Below, piece after piece: positions 28,501 through 38,700 of a stretch of DNA of 64,000 nt. A program made the position numbers and the translations under genes. The DNA lies in contig VZRN01005893.1 of assembly GCA_013397935.1 (NCBI GenBank), positions 186,335-250,334 of the forward strand. Reading direction: 5' to 3'. A model generated the notes under the pieces. It was not told where the DNA came from and did no database searches. It saw only the letters and a list, made by a program, of their open reading frames with translations. The DNA comes from Dasyornis broadbenti. Lineage: Eukaryota > Chordata > Aves > Passeriformes > Dasyornithidae. The first letter of the stretch is position 1, and each line of letters begins with the position of its first letter.

Positions 28501-31500
28501 CCCGCCTGAAATCAGTAAGGCTGTCTACAAGTCCAACACACATGCAGGCACAGTTTGCAGTGGTGAACTGCTGACCCAGATGAAGGCTGCTCACAGAGAT
28601 TTCCTTTTCTTTTTGGAAACAGGTGACATGTGTGAATACTGGTCACATGAAGATTTTAACATAGCGTTCATAGACCCAAGACATTTGGTGAATTTCTTTT
28701 ATTTGCAAAGAAATTGTTTAAAAATAAATCCTCTTGGTCTCACTAGCATACTCAGGAGAACTATTTTGTCTGAGAAAGAACTGTGAGGACTTGGATCCAG
28801 ATTTCCTGCTCAGTGCAGGCACTTACACCTGTTCAGAGTGTGAAATACTCACTAGCCTGGAGCAGTAATGTTTCACACTTACATTGCTCACATACCAGTG
28901 AGCTGACAGGGTCAAAAATAAGTAAAATGAAACCTCTGAACAGGTTGATAGCTTGCAGACTCTAAGGACTGTAGTAGCTCAGCAAAAAGCTCCCTGCATT
29001 CTTCCAGTTCTGGGGCCAATGGGTTCATTCAGTCAGTGGTGCAATTTAGGGTAACCCTGCCCTGTCTTTCTGCTCCAAAGTCACCAGGTCACTACATGAA
29101 ATCCTCTTATCCTGGTCTTTCCCTTCTGTTGAAGCTCTAAGATGGTGCCCAGAGGAGCATTAAGACAGACACTCAACTTCTCATTGTACAGGAGAATTTC
29201 TGCAACATCCCATCACAGCAATTTTTTAAGAGCATCTGATTCTGCAAGAGGCTCAGGACTCCAGTTCTCACCATGGAACTCAAGGAAAATGCAAGGTCTT
29301 GTTTGGTTGGCTCAGGCATTTATCTCTTTTCAAGCAGTTCTCGATGATGCCACATTCACAAGCATGGTCAACTACAGCTCTAGTTAGGAATAGCAAGCAA
29401 AGTCTAATGCTACATTCCATGTATTCCATGAATTCCTCTGTATTTGAGATAATGCCAAAAAATCCCTAGAAGGCACAAATCCATTCCAGCACAGCTTTTT
29501 TCTAGCCCACTCTTTTTCTGATTCTTCGTAATGCAGATGGTACAGAATTCAATACATTAATTTTCCATAGCATGTTGAAGTGTCCACTTACACTTAAATC
29601 CCATATTGCCAACCTAGCTTCTGAGGGAAAAAAATCTAGGAGCACCACCTTTCAACTCTTATGTATGAGAATAAATCTCACTTGTGAAGCCACCAGTGAT
29701 TTCAGTTTGCCCAAAAGAGTTTCGTTTGTCTCTTAAAAAGCTTCCCATACAATTCTAAGCCTAAACAGGGACTGTTCATGTGTATGTATAGACATAGTGC
29801 ATATATACACAGAAATGTAGAACAAAAGCAGTCTGCATAAGGTAGAATGCCAACAGATCTTTACAAACCCAAACATGTGCAAATTTAATCAGTTAATTTT
29901 TTTTTTTTTTTTTTTTTAGCATGGTAGGTATGCAGTTGTCCAGCTGCCAGGTTTTGCTTGTGCTGCTGGAGTACACTGGCAGTCAGTTTCCTCTGTGTCT
30001 CATACACCAAAACAGTATAGCTGGCCCACATTTCATTACATTTCACAAGGTCCACATTAACTGCCTTTACATTAACAATACTCCTGGAATAATGCCTGGT
30101 CCTAATGTCTGATCAAAAATGCCCAGAAGAAATACATTTTACCTTGTACTTAGATTCTCTTCTATTAAATTTCACATCAGATAAGCTTTTTCTTAGGAGA
30201 GAAAAGACAATCAATAAAAATATCTGATGTCCTCTGAAAAGCAGGAATTGATACCAGAGATGTTAACTTCCACCAGTGTCTGTGACAGATGTTGTGTGGG
30301 TAAGAGAAATCACCAGGATACATTAAATCATCAGGATGTATTTTAGAACTAGAACATAGCAGAACCTGGGAATTTGAAATTAGGTCCAGTTCTTTTTTTT
30401 TTTTTACTGTAGCCATGAGTGTTACCAAACAATTGCACTGGCAAAAAGAAAATCTGATACCAAATAAACAAAGCCAAAAAATTGATCTTTTGAGCTTAAA
30501 AGGAAGTATGTTGCTCTGTGACATTCACGCACATAAACGTGATCAAGCAGAAGAGAATGTGTCTCTCCATTATACATTGCAAAGTCTTTTCAGGCCAAAT
30601 GTTGTGAAGTGCGCTCAGTGGAACCAGAAGCCACATGACCTGTTAACACTGATGCTAACAGAACTGTCTAAATTACAAAAAGTGATTTTGGATGAGTTTT
30701 AAGACTCCATCTTGCTTCCATTTAATGCAGTGTCACAGCTCTTGTTCTCTAAACAGGCCTGTGAAAGTATGAACCATCTTGCCAGAGGGTATCCAGAGAT
30801 GTCTGTAAAGGTGGGAAAGGCATGTGTGAAACTACCCAGGAAATCATAAAGATAAGTGGTTTATATTCATCATCCTGCTGTGGAACACTACAAACCTCTG
30901 GAACGTTCCTGAATGGCTTTTCCATTGACATCTGGTGAATCTTAAATCTGTATATCCAGTTGTAAGACAGCAGTAAGCTTTAAATATGGAAAGGTGTTTT
31001 CTGTTTGCCTTAACATCCTATTAGGACAAAAGTGCACCAATCATATGTCAGAAGTATCTTCATTATTTATACATAAATATGTGCCACCTTTCCTAAAAGC
31101 TGTAAAGGAAGAGATGGAAGACTGGCAGCACCATCTCCTGGCAGATAAAAGAAATAGGGACCACTTTGTGTCAGAAAGTAGGGCCAAGTAATTTCGCTGT
31201 GGATTTTAAAAAGACTGTAGCAGGAAGTAACTTCACAAGAGTATATTCCCTCCCAAGGAAGATTAACTTCGATATGCTTCAGGGAAGAAAAGCATTATGT
31301 GTTATTATAATTATGGAGAACACATTCTTGCAATAATGAAGAACAAATTCAGGTTGCTTCTGCCTTTAAAAAGCTCTCTCATGTTGGTCTCTGCTTTCCT
31401 TTGTGATGTAGTAACAGCAGATTTCAAAACTAGCACAGCAGGTAAGTCAGTCCAGTTGCAGCATATTCGTGTAGTCCTGGAAGACCACAGGAGACCACAG

Positions 31501-34500
31501 AAGTTCCTCGAAGTCAGAAAATATTGGAATATGTATATTTCCAGAGTTGTAGCCAAATTTCTGTCTTGCTGAGTAGGTAGGAGAAATGTTTGGAAATATA
31601 CTATAAACTCCTGGATCACTGATGTGGAGTGCTATTTTACCTCTTTAGAAAGTGACAATAAGCCAAACAGTGCTAAGTAAGGGTGAGGCCTTTGAAGTAA
31701 TGAAAGGCTGTATGGGAAAGAAAAACATCTACGGAGATAAAAGAGGAGACTAAGTCAGATGACTTGGTGAAAGACAGACATGGAAGAGCTCAGAGGAGAA
31801 AAAAGAGGTAAAGAAGAGAGGAATTACAGAAACTTCAGAACTGGTATGCCACAGGAGTCCAGATCTCATTTATCAGCAAGAGGGAGAAGCTAACCTCAGC
31901 AATCAGACCGAAGTGTACAAGTCTTCTGCCTGTGAACTCTTGCAGACCTGTCTTGCTGTTAGGTCCCGTATTCCATGGTATGAAACAAACACAAAGCTGT
32001 CCTTGTGTTACATAAACACGGATGATGTTTTGCTGTTGGGGTTTTTTTTCCATGTTTTGGAGGTTATTTCACTTTGAGAAACTCCCAAGTGCTTTTAAAG
32101 AATTACTTTTTTTTTCTTTTGCCAGATGATCATGAAAGTGGAAGAGACTTATGAACTCATTCATTCTGTCCTTCTCCCAAAGTATGGATACTTCTCATAA
32201 GTCACTGCACTTCCCAGGATTTCACCCAACATAGATTCAAAAGCCACATGTAATACCAGTTTCAATAATTCCCATGGGAAAATATGCAGCTTTATGAAGC
32301 CTACATCTCTCACATGGGTGGGGAAGAGCTCTGCTTATCTCTTTAGCTCAGAACCAAGATCAGGACTTTTTCCTCAGGGGATCATTTACTCTTCAAACAT
32401 TCACAAAACAAAGGTAATCCACCATCTTACTCCAAGGCATGCCACAGACTCCACCTTCCTTTCCAAGCAAACTACTAAACTGTATATTTTATTAATCACT
32501 CTGGGTAGTGGGTTTACCTCTTTTATCAAACACTTGTTCTTAAAGGAACCCTTCGGAACAGGGTGAGTTACCCAGCTAGCTGTCACTCCACATCTCCAGC
32601 TTTTATTATTAACACAGGGAAACACATTCACTAGCTCTGTATATTATATTCTTCTGTTTCTTTTTTTTATTCAATGTGCTATAAGTGTGCTATTCATCAC
32701 CAAAACACACTATGTGCTATTTCCCATTAATTTCTAACCATATCCTACATATTTATCATATCTGTATTTAGTCCCGACTAATGATAATAAAATGGCTCAA
32801 ATTCCTTACCGTGGGAAGGAAAAAATGCATTTCCGTTAATACTGAGTATCAACACCCTCCAAAAGTGCTTTTGTACTGGACACAAGATGATATATTTGTA
32901 TAAACAAATTAAGATTAAAAAAAAAAATCAGACTCAGACATGTAATTAATGATAGAAACTCATTACCTCATCATGCCTACTGATACCAAATCAATTATTT
33001 TTATTAATGTGGAATAAACAATATCACTAAATCAATAACGATTTTCATAATTTCTATATACTAGTATGCTATTATTAAAAAGCAATAGTCTAAACACTTT
33101 AATCTAACAACTCCATTGCGATGGGCTCTGTCAAAATCCAATCCACAGTTCTATAATTCTAAAACTATTTACAGGCAATCAACTTCTATTATTAAAATGT
33201 CCTTGTGAGATAAGAAGTAAATGGAAGAAACAAACTTTGTCAGTGGAAAACTTCAAGTGGTAAGAGAAAAAGAAACTTTTTACCGGGCTTTCTGTATCTT
33301 CCTTCACAAGATACAAAATAGGGAAAGATAGGATAGTCCATCCATCAATTAAAAAAATGGATCTGTACTGGGACCTCTGAAGCACAATATGTGATCTGAA
33401 AATTTGGATAAATAGTTCACAGATAAAACAATGCTATTCCAAAAAGTTCCATCTAAAGTTGATTCTAAGACTTGCTAAAAGGTCCTGCAATATTAAATCA
33501 CATCTGATAAAATGACAAATGAAAACTGATGTTTAGAAATGCTATGTATAATCTTCACCAAACACTCACAATGATGAGCACTTGTTCAGTTGTTATTAAT
33601 CTGAAAAGCGATCTTGGAAACCTGGTGAAGAATCATGTACCTGAAATTTCAACTCTGTACTCCGTGGAGGTAAAAAATTATGCAAAGTCGCTAGAATCAA
33701 GATATGGGTAGAGGAAAATTATTTATTATACTTCAGAATGGCTTTACTATATCCAAAAAAACCCCAACAAACAAAACCAAAAACCAGAAAGCGTTTTAGA
33801 TTAAGCACAAGCATGGAATAATCACACACAAGGGAAGACTAACCAAAACAAGACATTTTATTTGGGAAAAAAAACCCAATCAAATCTGTAACTCAGAGGG
33901 TTATGGTAGATCTCATGAATGCCATCAAAGGAAAGAGTCATAAAATGCATAAACTCATTAATAAATAATTTTCAAGATGATCTGATATTATTTCAATAAT
34001 CCTAGTGTACCAGGTGCCAGAAGCTGAAACTCACCAACTAAACTGGCTACAAAAACAGTACCGAGAGATGATAAAGCCAAGGTGGAAAACCCAAGAGAAC
34101 TTCCTGAGTCTGTGTTCCTCTGCTGGAACACTTCATCATTTGCTTTATCTTTGATCTGTTTCAAACAGAGATATTGACTTAAAAAGAGGTTCATTAATTA
34201 AGAATACACAAAACAAATAGTGATAAATTCTCAACAGACACTGTTCACCCAGGAAACTCAAGAATAAAATAACTCTAATTGTGCAATGAAATTCTAACTG
34301 TGGTATGAATTCTTGCTTAAAACATTCTTGGCATCTAAGAAGTGGATCGTATCAAATGTTACATTATTTTTTAAAACATTGTTTCTAAGGGAAAGCTGGA
34401 GAACCTAGTGACCATTAAAGGTGACACCTACTCTGCACAGACTAGTGCAACTATAATTAGTGCACATGTGGGAGATGTCATTTACCAGGGAAAGATAAAC

Positions 34501-34769
34501 AAGGGTTTTGCCAACATTGCTCTTGCAAAGAGAAGTCTTGCCTTATAAACTCAGATCGAAGTCTTTTGAATGTGTCAGCAAGCACTTGGGTAAGAGGGAT
34601 TGCAGAGATACAGTTTGCTGAGATTTCTGAAAGACTTCGAAGACTTTCTTGCCAAGAGAAAGAGACTAAAAAACTGTGGGATAAGAGCATGGATAGAAAT
34701 GCAGTTAAAAGACTAAGTATATGGTCAGTTTTCACAATAAAAGGAAGTCACTAATGTACCTTCACACCC

Positions 34770-35704
34770 CTGCACTTATTCATAAATAATCTGAATAAAG
34801 TGAGGAGTGACAAGACAAAGATTGCTGATGGTATTGTGTTATTCACGAAAGGAGAGACAAGGTGTGACTGAGAATTGCAGAAAGATCTTCCTCTATTCAG
34901 GGCTCTTACACTCACACTGATGCTCCACCATATGGGATTGTGAAGCATTGACTCTGGCACAGGACTCGACAGGGACCCCCAAGCTCTTCTGAAGCCTCAG
35001 TCAGACCCTCTGTGTCATCTGGAATAGCACTGGATACCCGTATGTGGGCAACTGAACAGAGCCCTCAGTGCCTGGCAGGAAAACAGCAGATGATCATGAA
35101 GACAGACAGATGTAACGTCATACACATGGGGAAGACAGTCTTACATCACACGTGGAATAATGCTGTCTGAACTGACCACTACACATGAGGAGTGAGAGCT
35201 GGGAAGTTTAATGTTATTTGTAGGACAATGCCAGCTCAGCAGACATCAACAGCACACTGAATATCAGGAATATTCAGAAGCAATATTGACAACAAGGCAG
35301 GGAATATTGTTATACCACTTTATAAATCCACTGTGTACCTCTGTTGTGAACACTGTGTGCAGTTCCAGTCCCACCATCACAAACAGGAAACAGCAGAAAT
35401 GGTAAAGTTCATAGAAGAGCAACAAACATTTCCTTGGAAAGAAGGAGATTTCACTTGGACTTGTCAGTCTGCAAGAGGAGCCTTACCAGACTGCAAGGGG
35501 ATTTCATGGAGGCTCTCTATGCCATGACTGGCATAGAGAAGGCAAAATTGATGTGCTGTCCTTTCCAAAGCAAGAAGCAGGGATGGGTCATCAGATGGTG
35601 TCACAAAATGACAAGTTGAAAGTAAGGAAAGTGATTGTTCATACATACAGTGACACTGTGGGAACTCCCTTCCACAGGATGGTATGGATGCTAGAAGTTT
35701 ACAA
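34770..35704 (+). repeat. Old CR1-type LINE segment
   Basis: Diverged sequence that follows the order of the CR1 ORF2 3' half and UTR: an 'ataatctgaataaagtgagg' stretch, 'gattgctgatggtattgtg', 'actgtgtgcagttccagtc', 'atagaagagcaacaaacat', and a 3' part with 'ccttccacaggatggtatgg'. No intact reading frame. It is interrupted on its right by a younger CR1 in the opposite orientation. Confidence 0.55.
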
Positions 35705-35966
35705 GCAATAGGTCACAGAAATCATAGAAATCACAGAAATCACAAAATGGATAAGGTTTGAAGTGACCACAGTAGAGCATCTGGTCCAATCTCCCTGCTC
35801 AAGCAGGGCCATTCCAGAGCACATGGAGCAGGATTGTATCCTGGTGGTTCTGGAAGATCTCCAGTGAGGGAGACTCAAAAGCCTATCTGGGCAATCTCTT
35901 CCAGTCACTCACACAGTAAAGAAATTCTTCTTCATGCTCAGGTGGCACTTCCTGAGCATCAAGTCA
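35705..35966 (-). repeat. CR1 LINE 3' fragment
   Basis: Begins with the reverse-complemented terminal repeats (tcacagaaatcatagaaatc) and continues through 'gcatctggtccaatctccct' and 'cacacagtaaagaaattctt' to 'ggaagtgcc'. Sense is on the minus strand, 5'-truncated. It shares its 'cagtgagggagact' block with the copy at 38876. Confidence 0.8.
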
Positions 35967-36252
35967 ACTGAATGTATGTATGGAGATACAGTGAGGGCTG
36001 CTAAGCAAGACACAACCTCTGATTTCAGAAGTCACTAGATGCAAATTGTTGGAAGTTCAAGGCAGAGCCACTGAAAGTTTCCCCAGCGGTTTCACCTCTT
36101 ATAATCTTCTCATCTTTGGATAGAAGAACTAGGAGACACACTCTTGGTTCAAGTACTATATCCTCCTTTATGGTGTTATGAAAAATTGAAAAATGAGTAA
36201 TTTTATTATGGTATTGCGCTAGTTTAGCTTGGCCCAGTTTTTTCGGGGGGGG

Positions 36253-36483
36253 NNNNNNNNNNNNNNNNNNNNNNNNNNNNNNNNNNNNNNNNNNNNNNNN
36301 NNNNNNNNNNNNNNNNNNNNNNNNNNNNNNNNNNNNNNNNNNNNNNNNNNNNNNNNNNNNNNNNNNNNNNNNNNNNNNNNNNNNNNNNNNNNNNNNNNNN
36401 NNNNNNNNNNNNNNNNNNNNNNNNNNNNNNNNNNNNNNNNNNNNNNNNNNNNNNNNNNNNNNNNNNNNNNNNNNNNNNNNNNN
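36253..36483. other. Assembly gap (231 N)
   Basis: A run of 231 N, entered after a G homopolymer. It sits inside the LTR-like element, so repeat collapse or a GC-rich stretch is the likely cause. Translations crossing it are artefacts. Confidence 1.
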
Positions 36484-36573
36484 GTGGTCCAGAGGGAGTC
36501 CCAGTGGAGAAACAGACCTTGACTTGCACCCAAGACTGAACTGAGTGCCCCGCATTGGAGTGGGTGGGTGCCT

Positions 36574-36600
36574 GAGAGAGAGAAAGAGAGAGAGAGAAAG
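36574..36600. repeat. (GA)n simple repeat
   Basis: Purine-only GA-rich microsatellite, with 'gagagagaaa' units, within the LTR-like element. Confidence 0.85.
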
Positions 36601-37721
36601 TCCAGCAGAAGTCCGGTAAAGAGAAGAAGCCTTGCTCCCGGGATGGAACAGCATGGCCTTGGAGGTCTGTACCCCGTGGAAGAGGGACCCCACGCCACAG
36701 TAGTTTTGGGGAGACTGTTTGCCTGTGGAGACACCATCACGTTGCTGCAGTGTCGGGCAGGCTGTCACATATGAGATCCATGGCTATGCAGAAGAAAAGA
36801 CTCCTCTCCCCCGGGCAGCGGAAGGAGATCATGGTGAACTGACCTACCCCACCCCCACCCCAACAAGCATGCCTTGTTCCCCTGTGCAGCTCCTGGGAAG
36901 GAGGGAGTGGGGTGAGCAGAGAAATGGTGTCTTTGAAGGGTTTATTTTACTTCTTATTTACTCCAATGACTCTGTTAGTAATAAAATCACTTTTTGCAAC
37001 TCTTTAAGTTAGGCCTGTTTCACCCATTGAGTGTGTCTTCTCCCGGGTTTCCTTATCTCAACTCATGAGCCCTGGGTATGGGTGTGTTAATTTGGGGGTA
37101 CCTGGAATTTGGGTCAGGGGTCAAACCGTGACAGCTATTTAAATATTTCAGGCTAACTAATGAGCAGCACAGCATAAGCAGGATGGGCAATGGGGACACT
37201 TTTTCTCCGTTTTTGCCAAGTACATCACTTGTAATCATCTTTGCCGGAGCTATATGCAAAAAGGTAAGAGATCCAGCTAATTCTGGAGAACCTTAACTGT
37301 AGCACTACAGCACAGCTGTAACTCAAGTACATTTTCTGTGCTTTTATCTCAATAAGGCATGCTCTTTGGGAACAGCTGAGTCATGGACCCAACACTTATT
37401 ATCTGTACTAAGTGCCACAGTCCTCAGTTGTCCTAAGGAAATGACACAAAACCTTGTAAAGTCACCGAGTACAGTCACTCATATGGGTGGGGAGAAGCTG
37501 CAAAAGCAGCTGTGAGTGGCATCCCTGAGCGTGCGAGATCTGAGAGCATTAGGGTCCTGCCCAGGCCTGTCCACACTCTGCACTGTCCCCGAAGAGGGGC
37601 TGCAGAACCTAGAGTCTTCTCCCTTTGCAGGGGTCTGTTCCTGCTCTGGGAAGACCATGAGGAGGCTATGGTGAGGATGTCCCAAGAAAGCAAGTGGCCT
37701 CAGCAGGAAGAATAGCACTGC

Positions 37722-38240
37722 CAGCAGGTCGAAGGAGGTGATCCTGCCCCTCTATTCAGCCCTAGTGAGGCCATATCTAAAGTGCCGTGTCCAGTTCTGG
37801 GCTCCTCAGTACAAGAGAGACATGGAGCTCCTGAAGTGGGTCCAGCAGAGACTACAAAGATCATTAAGGGACTGGAGCATCTCTCTTACGAGGAAAGGCT
37901 GAGAGTGTTCGACCTGTTCAGCCACAAGAGATAACTGAGAGGGGACTTCATCAATGTATTTAAGTATCTGAAGGGACAGTGTCAAGAGAATGGAGCCACA
38001 CTCCTCTTGGTGGTGAAAAGCAATAGGATATGAGGCAACGGGCAGAAATGGATGCTCAGGAAGTTCCACCTGAACATGAGGAAGAACTTTACTGCGTGTG
38101 TGTGACCAAGCACTGAACAGATTGCCAAGAGGCTGCGTTGTCTCCCTCCCTGAGGGAACCGTTTGGATGCAATCCTGTGCCATATGATCCTACGTCTAGG
38201 ATGACCCTGCAGGAGCAGGGAAATTGGACCAGACGAGCCA
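37722..38240 (+). repeat. CR1 LINE fragment abutting the ADAM17 promoter
   Basis: Sense-strand CR1: 'ctattcagccctagtgaggc', 'gtgtccagttctgggctcct', 'cgaggaaaggctgagagtg', 'gttccacctgaacatgagga', ending with 'gcaggagcagggaaattgga' and 'ccagacgagc'. Several hundred bases of ORF2 end plus 3'UTR, with frame breaks. It stops about 40-70 bases before the CpG-rich ADAM17 promoter. Confidence 0.85.
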
Positions 38241-38269
38241 TGAAGGCAGCAGCCACCACTTCACACCCT

Positions 38270-38700
38270 CACAGCAGAGCCGACACCTCCCCTCCGCACC
38301 GCCCCCCCGCCCAAGATGGCGGCCCCGCCTGCCCCACAATGCTCCGCGCGCAGTTGCCGCGCTTCCGGGTGCGGGCCCAGGAGGGCGGCGGGCCCGGCGC
38401 GGCGGGCGGACGGCGAAGCTGCCCCGAGTGGATGCGAACGGGCGGGCGCGCAGTGCCGGAGGAAGCCGCGCCCGGACTATGAGGCTTCGACTGTGGCTGG
38501 TCCCGGCTCTGGTGCTGCTGTGGGGGCCGGGCGGGCCGGAGGCGCTCGGGCACCCGCAGAGCCCGCAGCGCTACGGTGAGGGCAGGGCGCGACCATGGCA
38601 GCCGCGGAGTGGGGGGATGAGAGGGGAGAAGGAGGGAGAGACCACTGCGGCGGGGCGGAGGGGGGAGGCACGGCACCCCCGCCTCTGCCAGGGCTTAGTG
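38270..38700 (+). promoter_or_regulatory. ADAM17: ADAM17 CpG-island promoter
   Basis: A sharp rise in G+C and CpG density around the first exon, in contrast to AT-rich flanks. TATA-less. Visible elements: a YY1-type AAGATGGCGGC at 38313-38323, GC boxes such as 'ccgcccccccgcc' upstream, and an ETS-like 'cttccgggt' at 38362-38370. The transcription start is not visible. A YY1 box usually lies just downstream of it, suggesting about 38290-38315. Housekeeping-type promoter, as expected for ADAM17. Confidence 0.8.
38479..38575 (+). CDS. ADAM17: ADAM17 exon 1 coding part (signal peptide)
   Basis: MRLRLWLVPALVLLWGPGG and the variable start of the prodomain; donor 'ctacg|gtgag'. 97 coding bases, phase 1 end. 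The signal sequence is poorly conserved with mammals, as usual for this exon; the join to exon 2 (SPQRYDTVESMLSDYD) supports it. Confidence 0.9.

Larger units (their letters stand above)
17201..34647 (-). other. Candidate unidentified multi-exon gene (minus strand)
   Basis: I do not recognise a product. Seen on the minus strand, 5' to 3': blocks at 34486-34647 (begins SLRSLSEISANCISAIP), 34035-34155 (hydrophobic GFSTLALSSLGTVFVASLV), 31895-31955, 31641-31672, 30255-30348 (HPDDLMYPGDFSYPH), 26916-27008, 26444-26493, 26241-26372 (DLWTLVTAVILLRYICQDYR), 24105-24158, 23895-23971 (ETQELSLLEDITPKETL), 22539-22639, 22245-22289, 21553-21577, 21328-21417, 20721-20737 and 19982-20063 (ending KLSSSETSSS, TGA), or a separate end at 17201. 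Each of the larger blocks is open in one frame between plausible splice sites. Phases agree through 31895 to 24105, 23895 to 22245, and 21553 to 19982. They fail or are unresolved at 34486/34035, 34035/31895, 24105/23895 and 22245/21553. An AATAAA complement lies at 19786-19791. Chance is a real alternative: AT-rich DNA gives many such blocks, and the opposite strand of some is also open. Inference only. Confidence 0.3.
36205..37132 (+). mobile_element. LTR-like element (avian ERVL type), split by gap
   Basis: The right part (36484-37132) has the layout of a retroviral LTR: a GA-rich stretch, a 'taataaaatcac' poly(A)-signal region near 36980, then 'ccttatctcaactcatgagc' and a terminal 'gggtcaaaccgtgaca', close in form to the 3' ends of bird ERVL LTRs. 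The left part near 36205-36252 may be its start, but the middle is missing. No internal gag, pol or env sequence is visible, so a solo LTR is likely. No target-site duplication could be identified. Confidence 0.55.
14121..38270. other. Intergenic region between YWHAQ and ADAM17
   Basis: About 24 kb of mostly unique AT-rich sequence. It contains a CR1 3'-end fragment near 25.5 kb, a possible CR1 end near 21.1 kb, and a cluster of CR1 copies and one LTR-like element between 34.8 and 38.2 kb. Low-complexity patches are a TA-rich stretch (24580-24632) and a 21-T run (29897-29917). No known protein-coding gene is recognised. A possible minus-strand multi-exon gene is entered separately. Open frames of 60-136 codons scattered here are no longer than expected by chance in AT-rich DNA. 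Confidence 0.7.

Noticed and set aside
36025..36768. Long open frames spanning 36025-36768 on both strands
   Set aside because: They run through the N gap, which has no stop codons by construction.
38224..38478. In-frame upstream extension of ADAM17
   Set aside because: The frame is open because the region is GC-rich, but there is no in-frame ATG; the signal peptide begins naturally at 38479.
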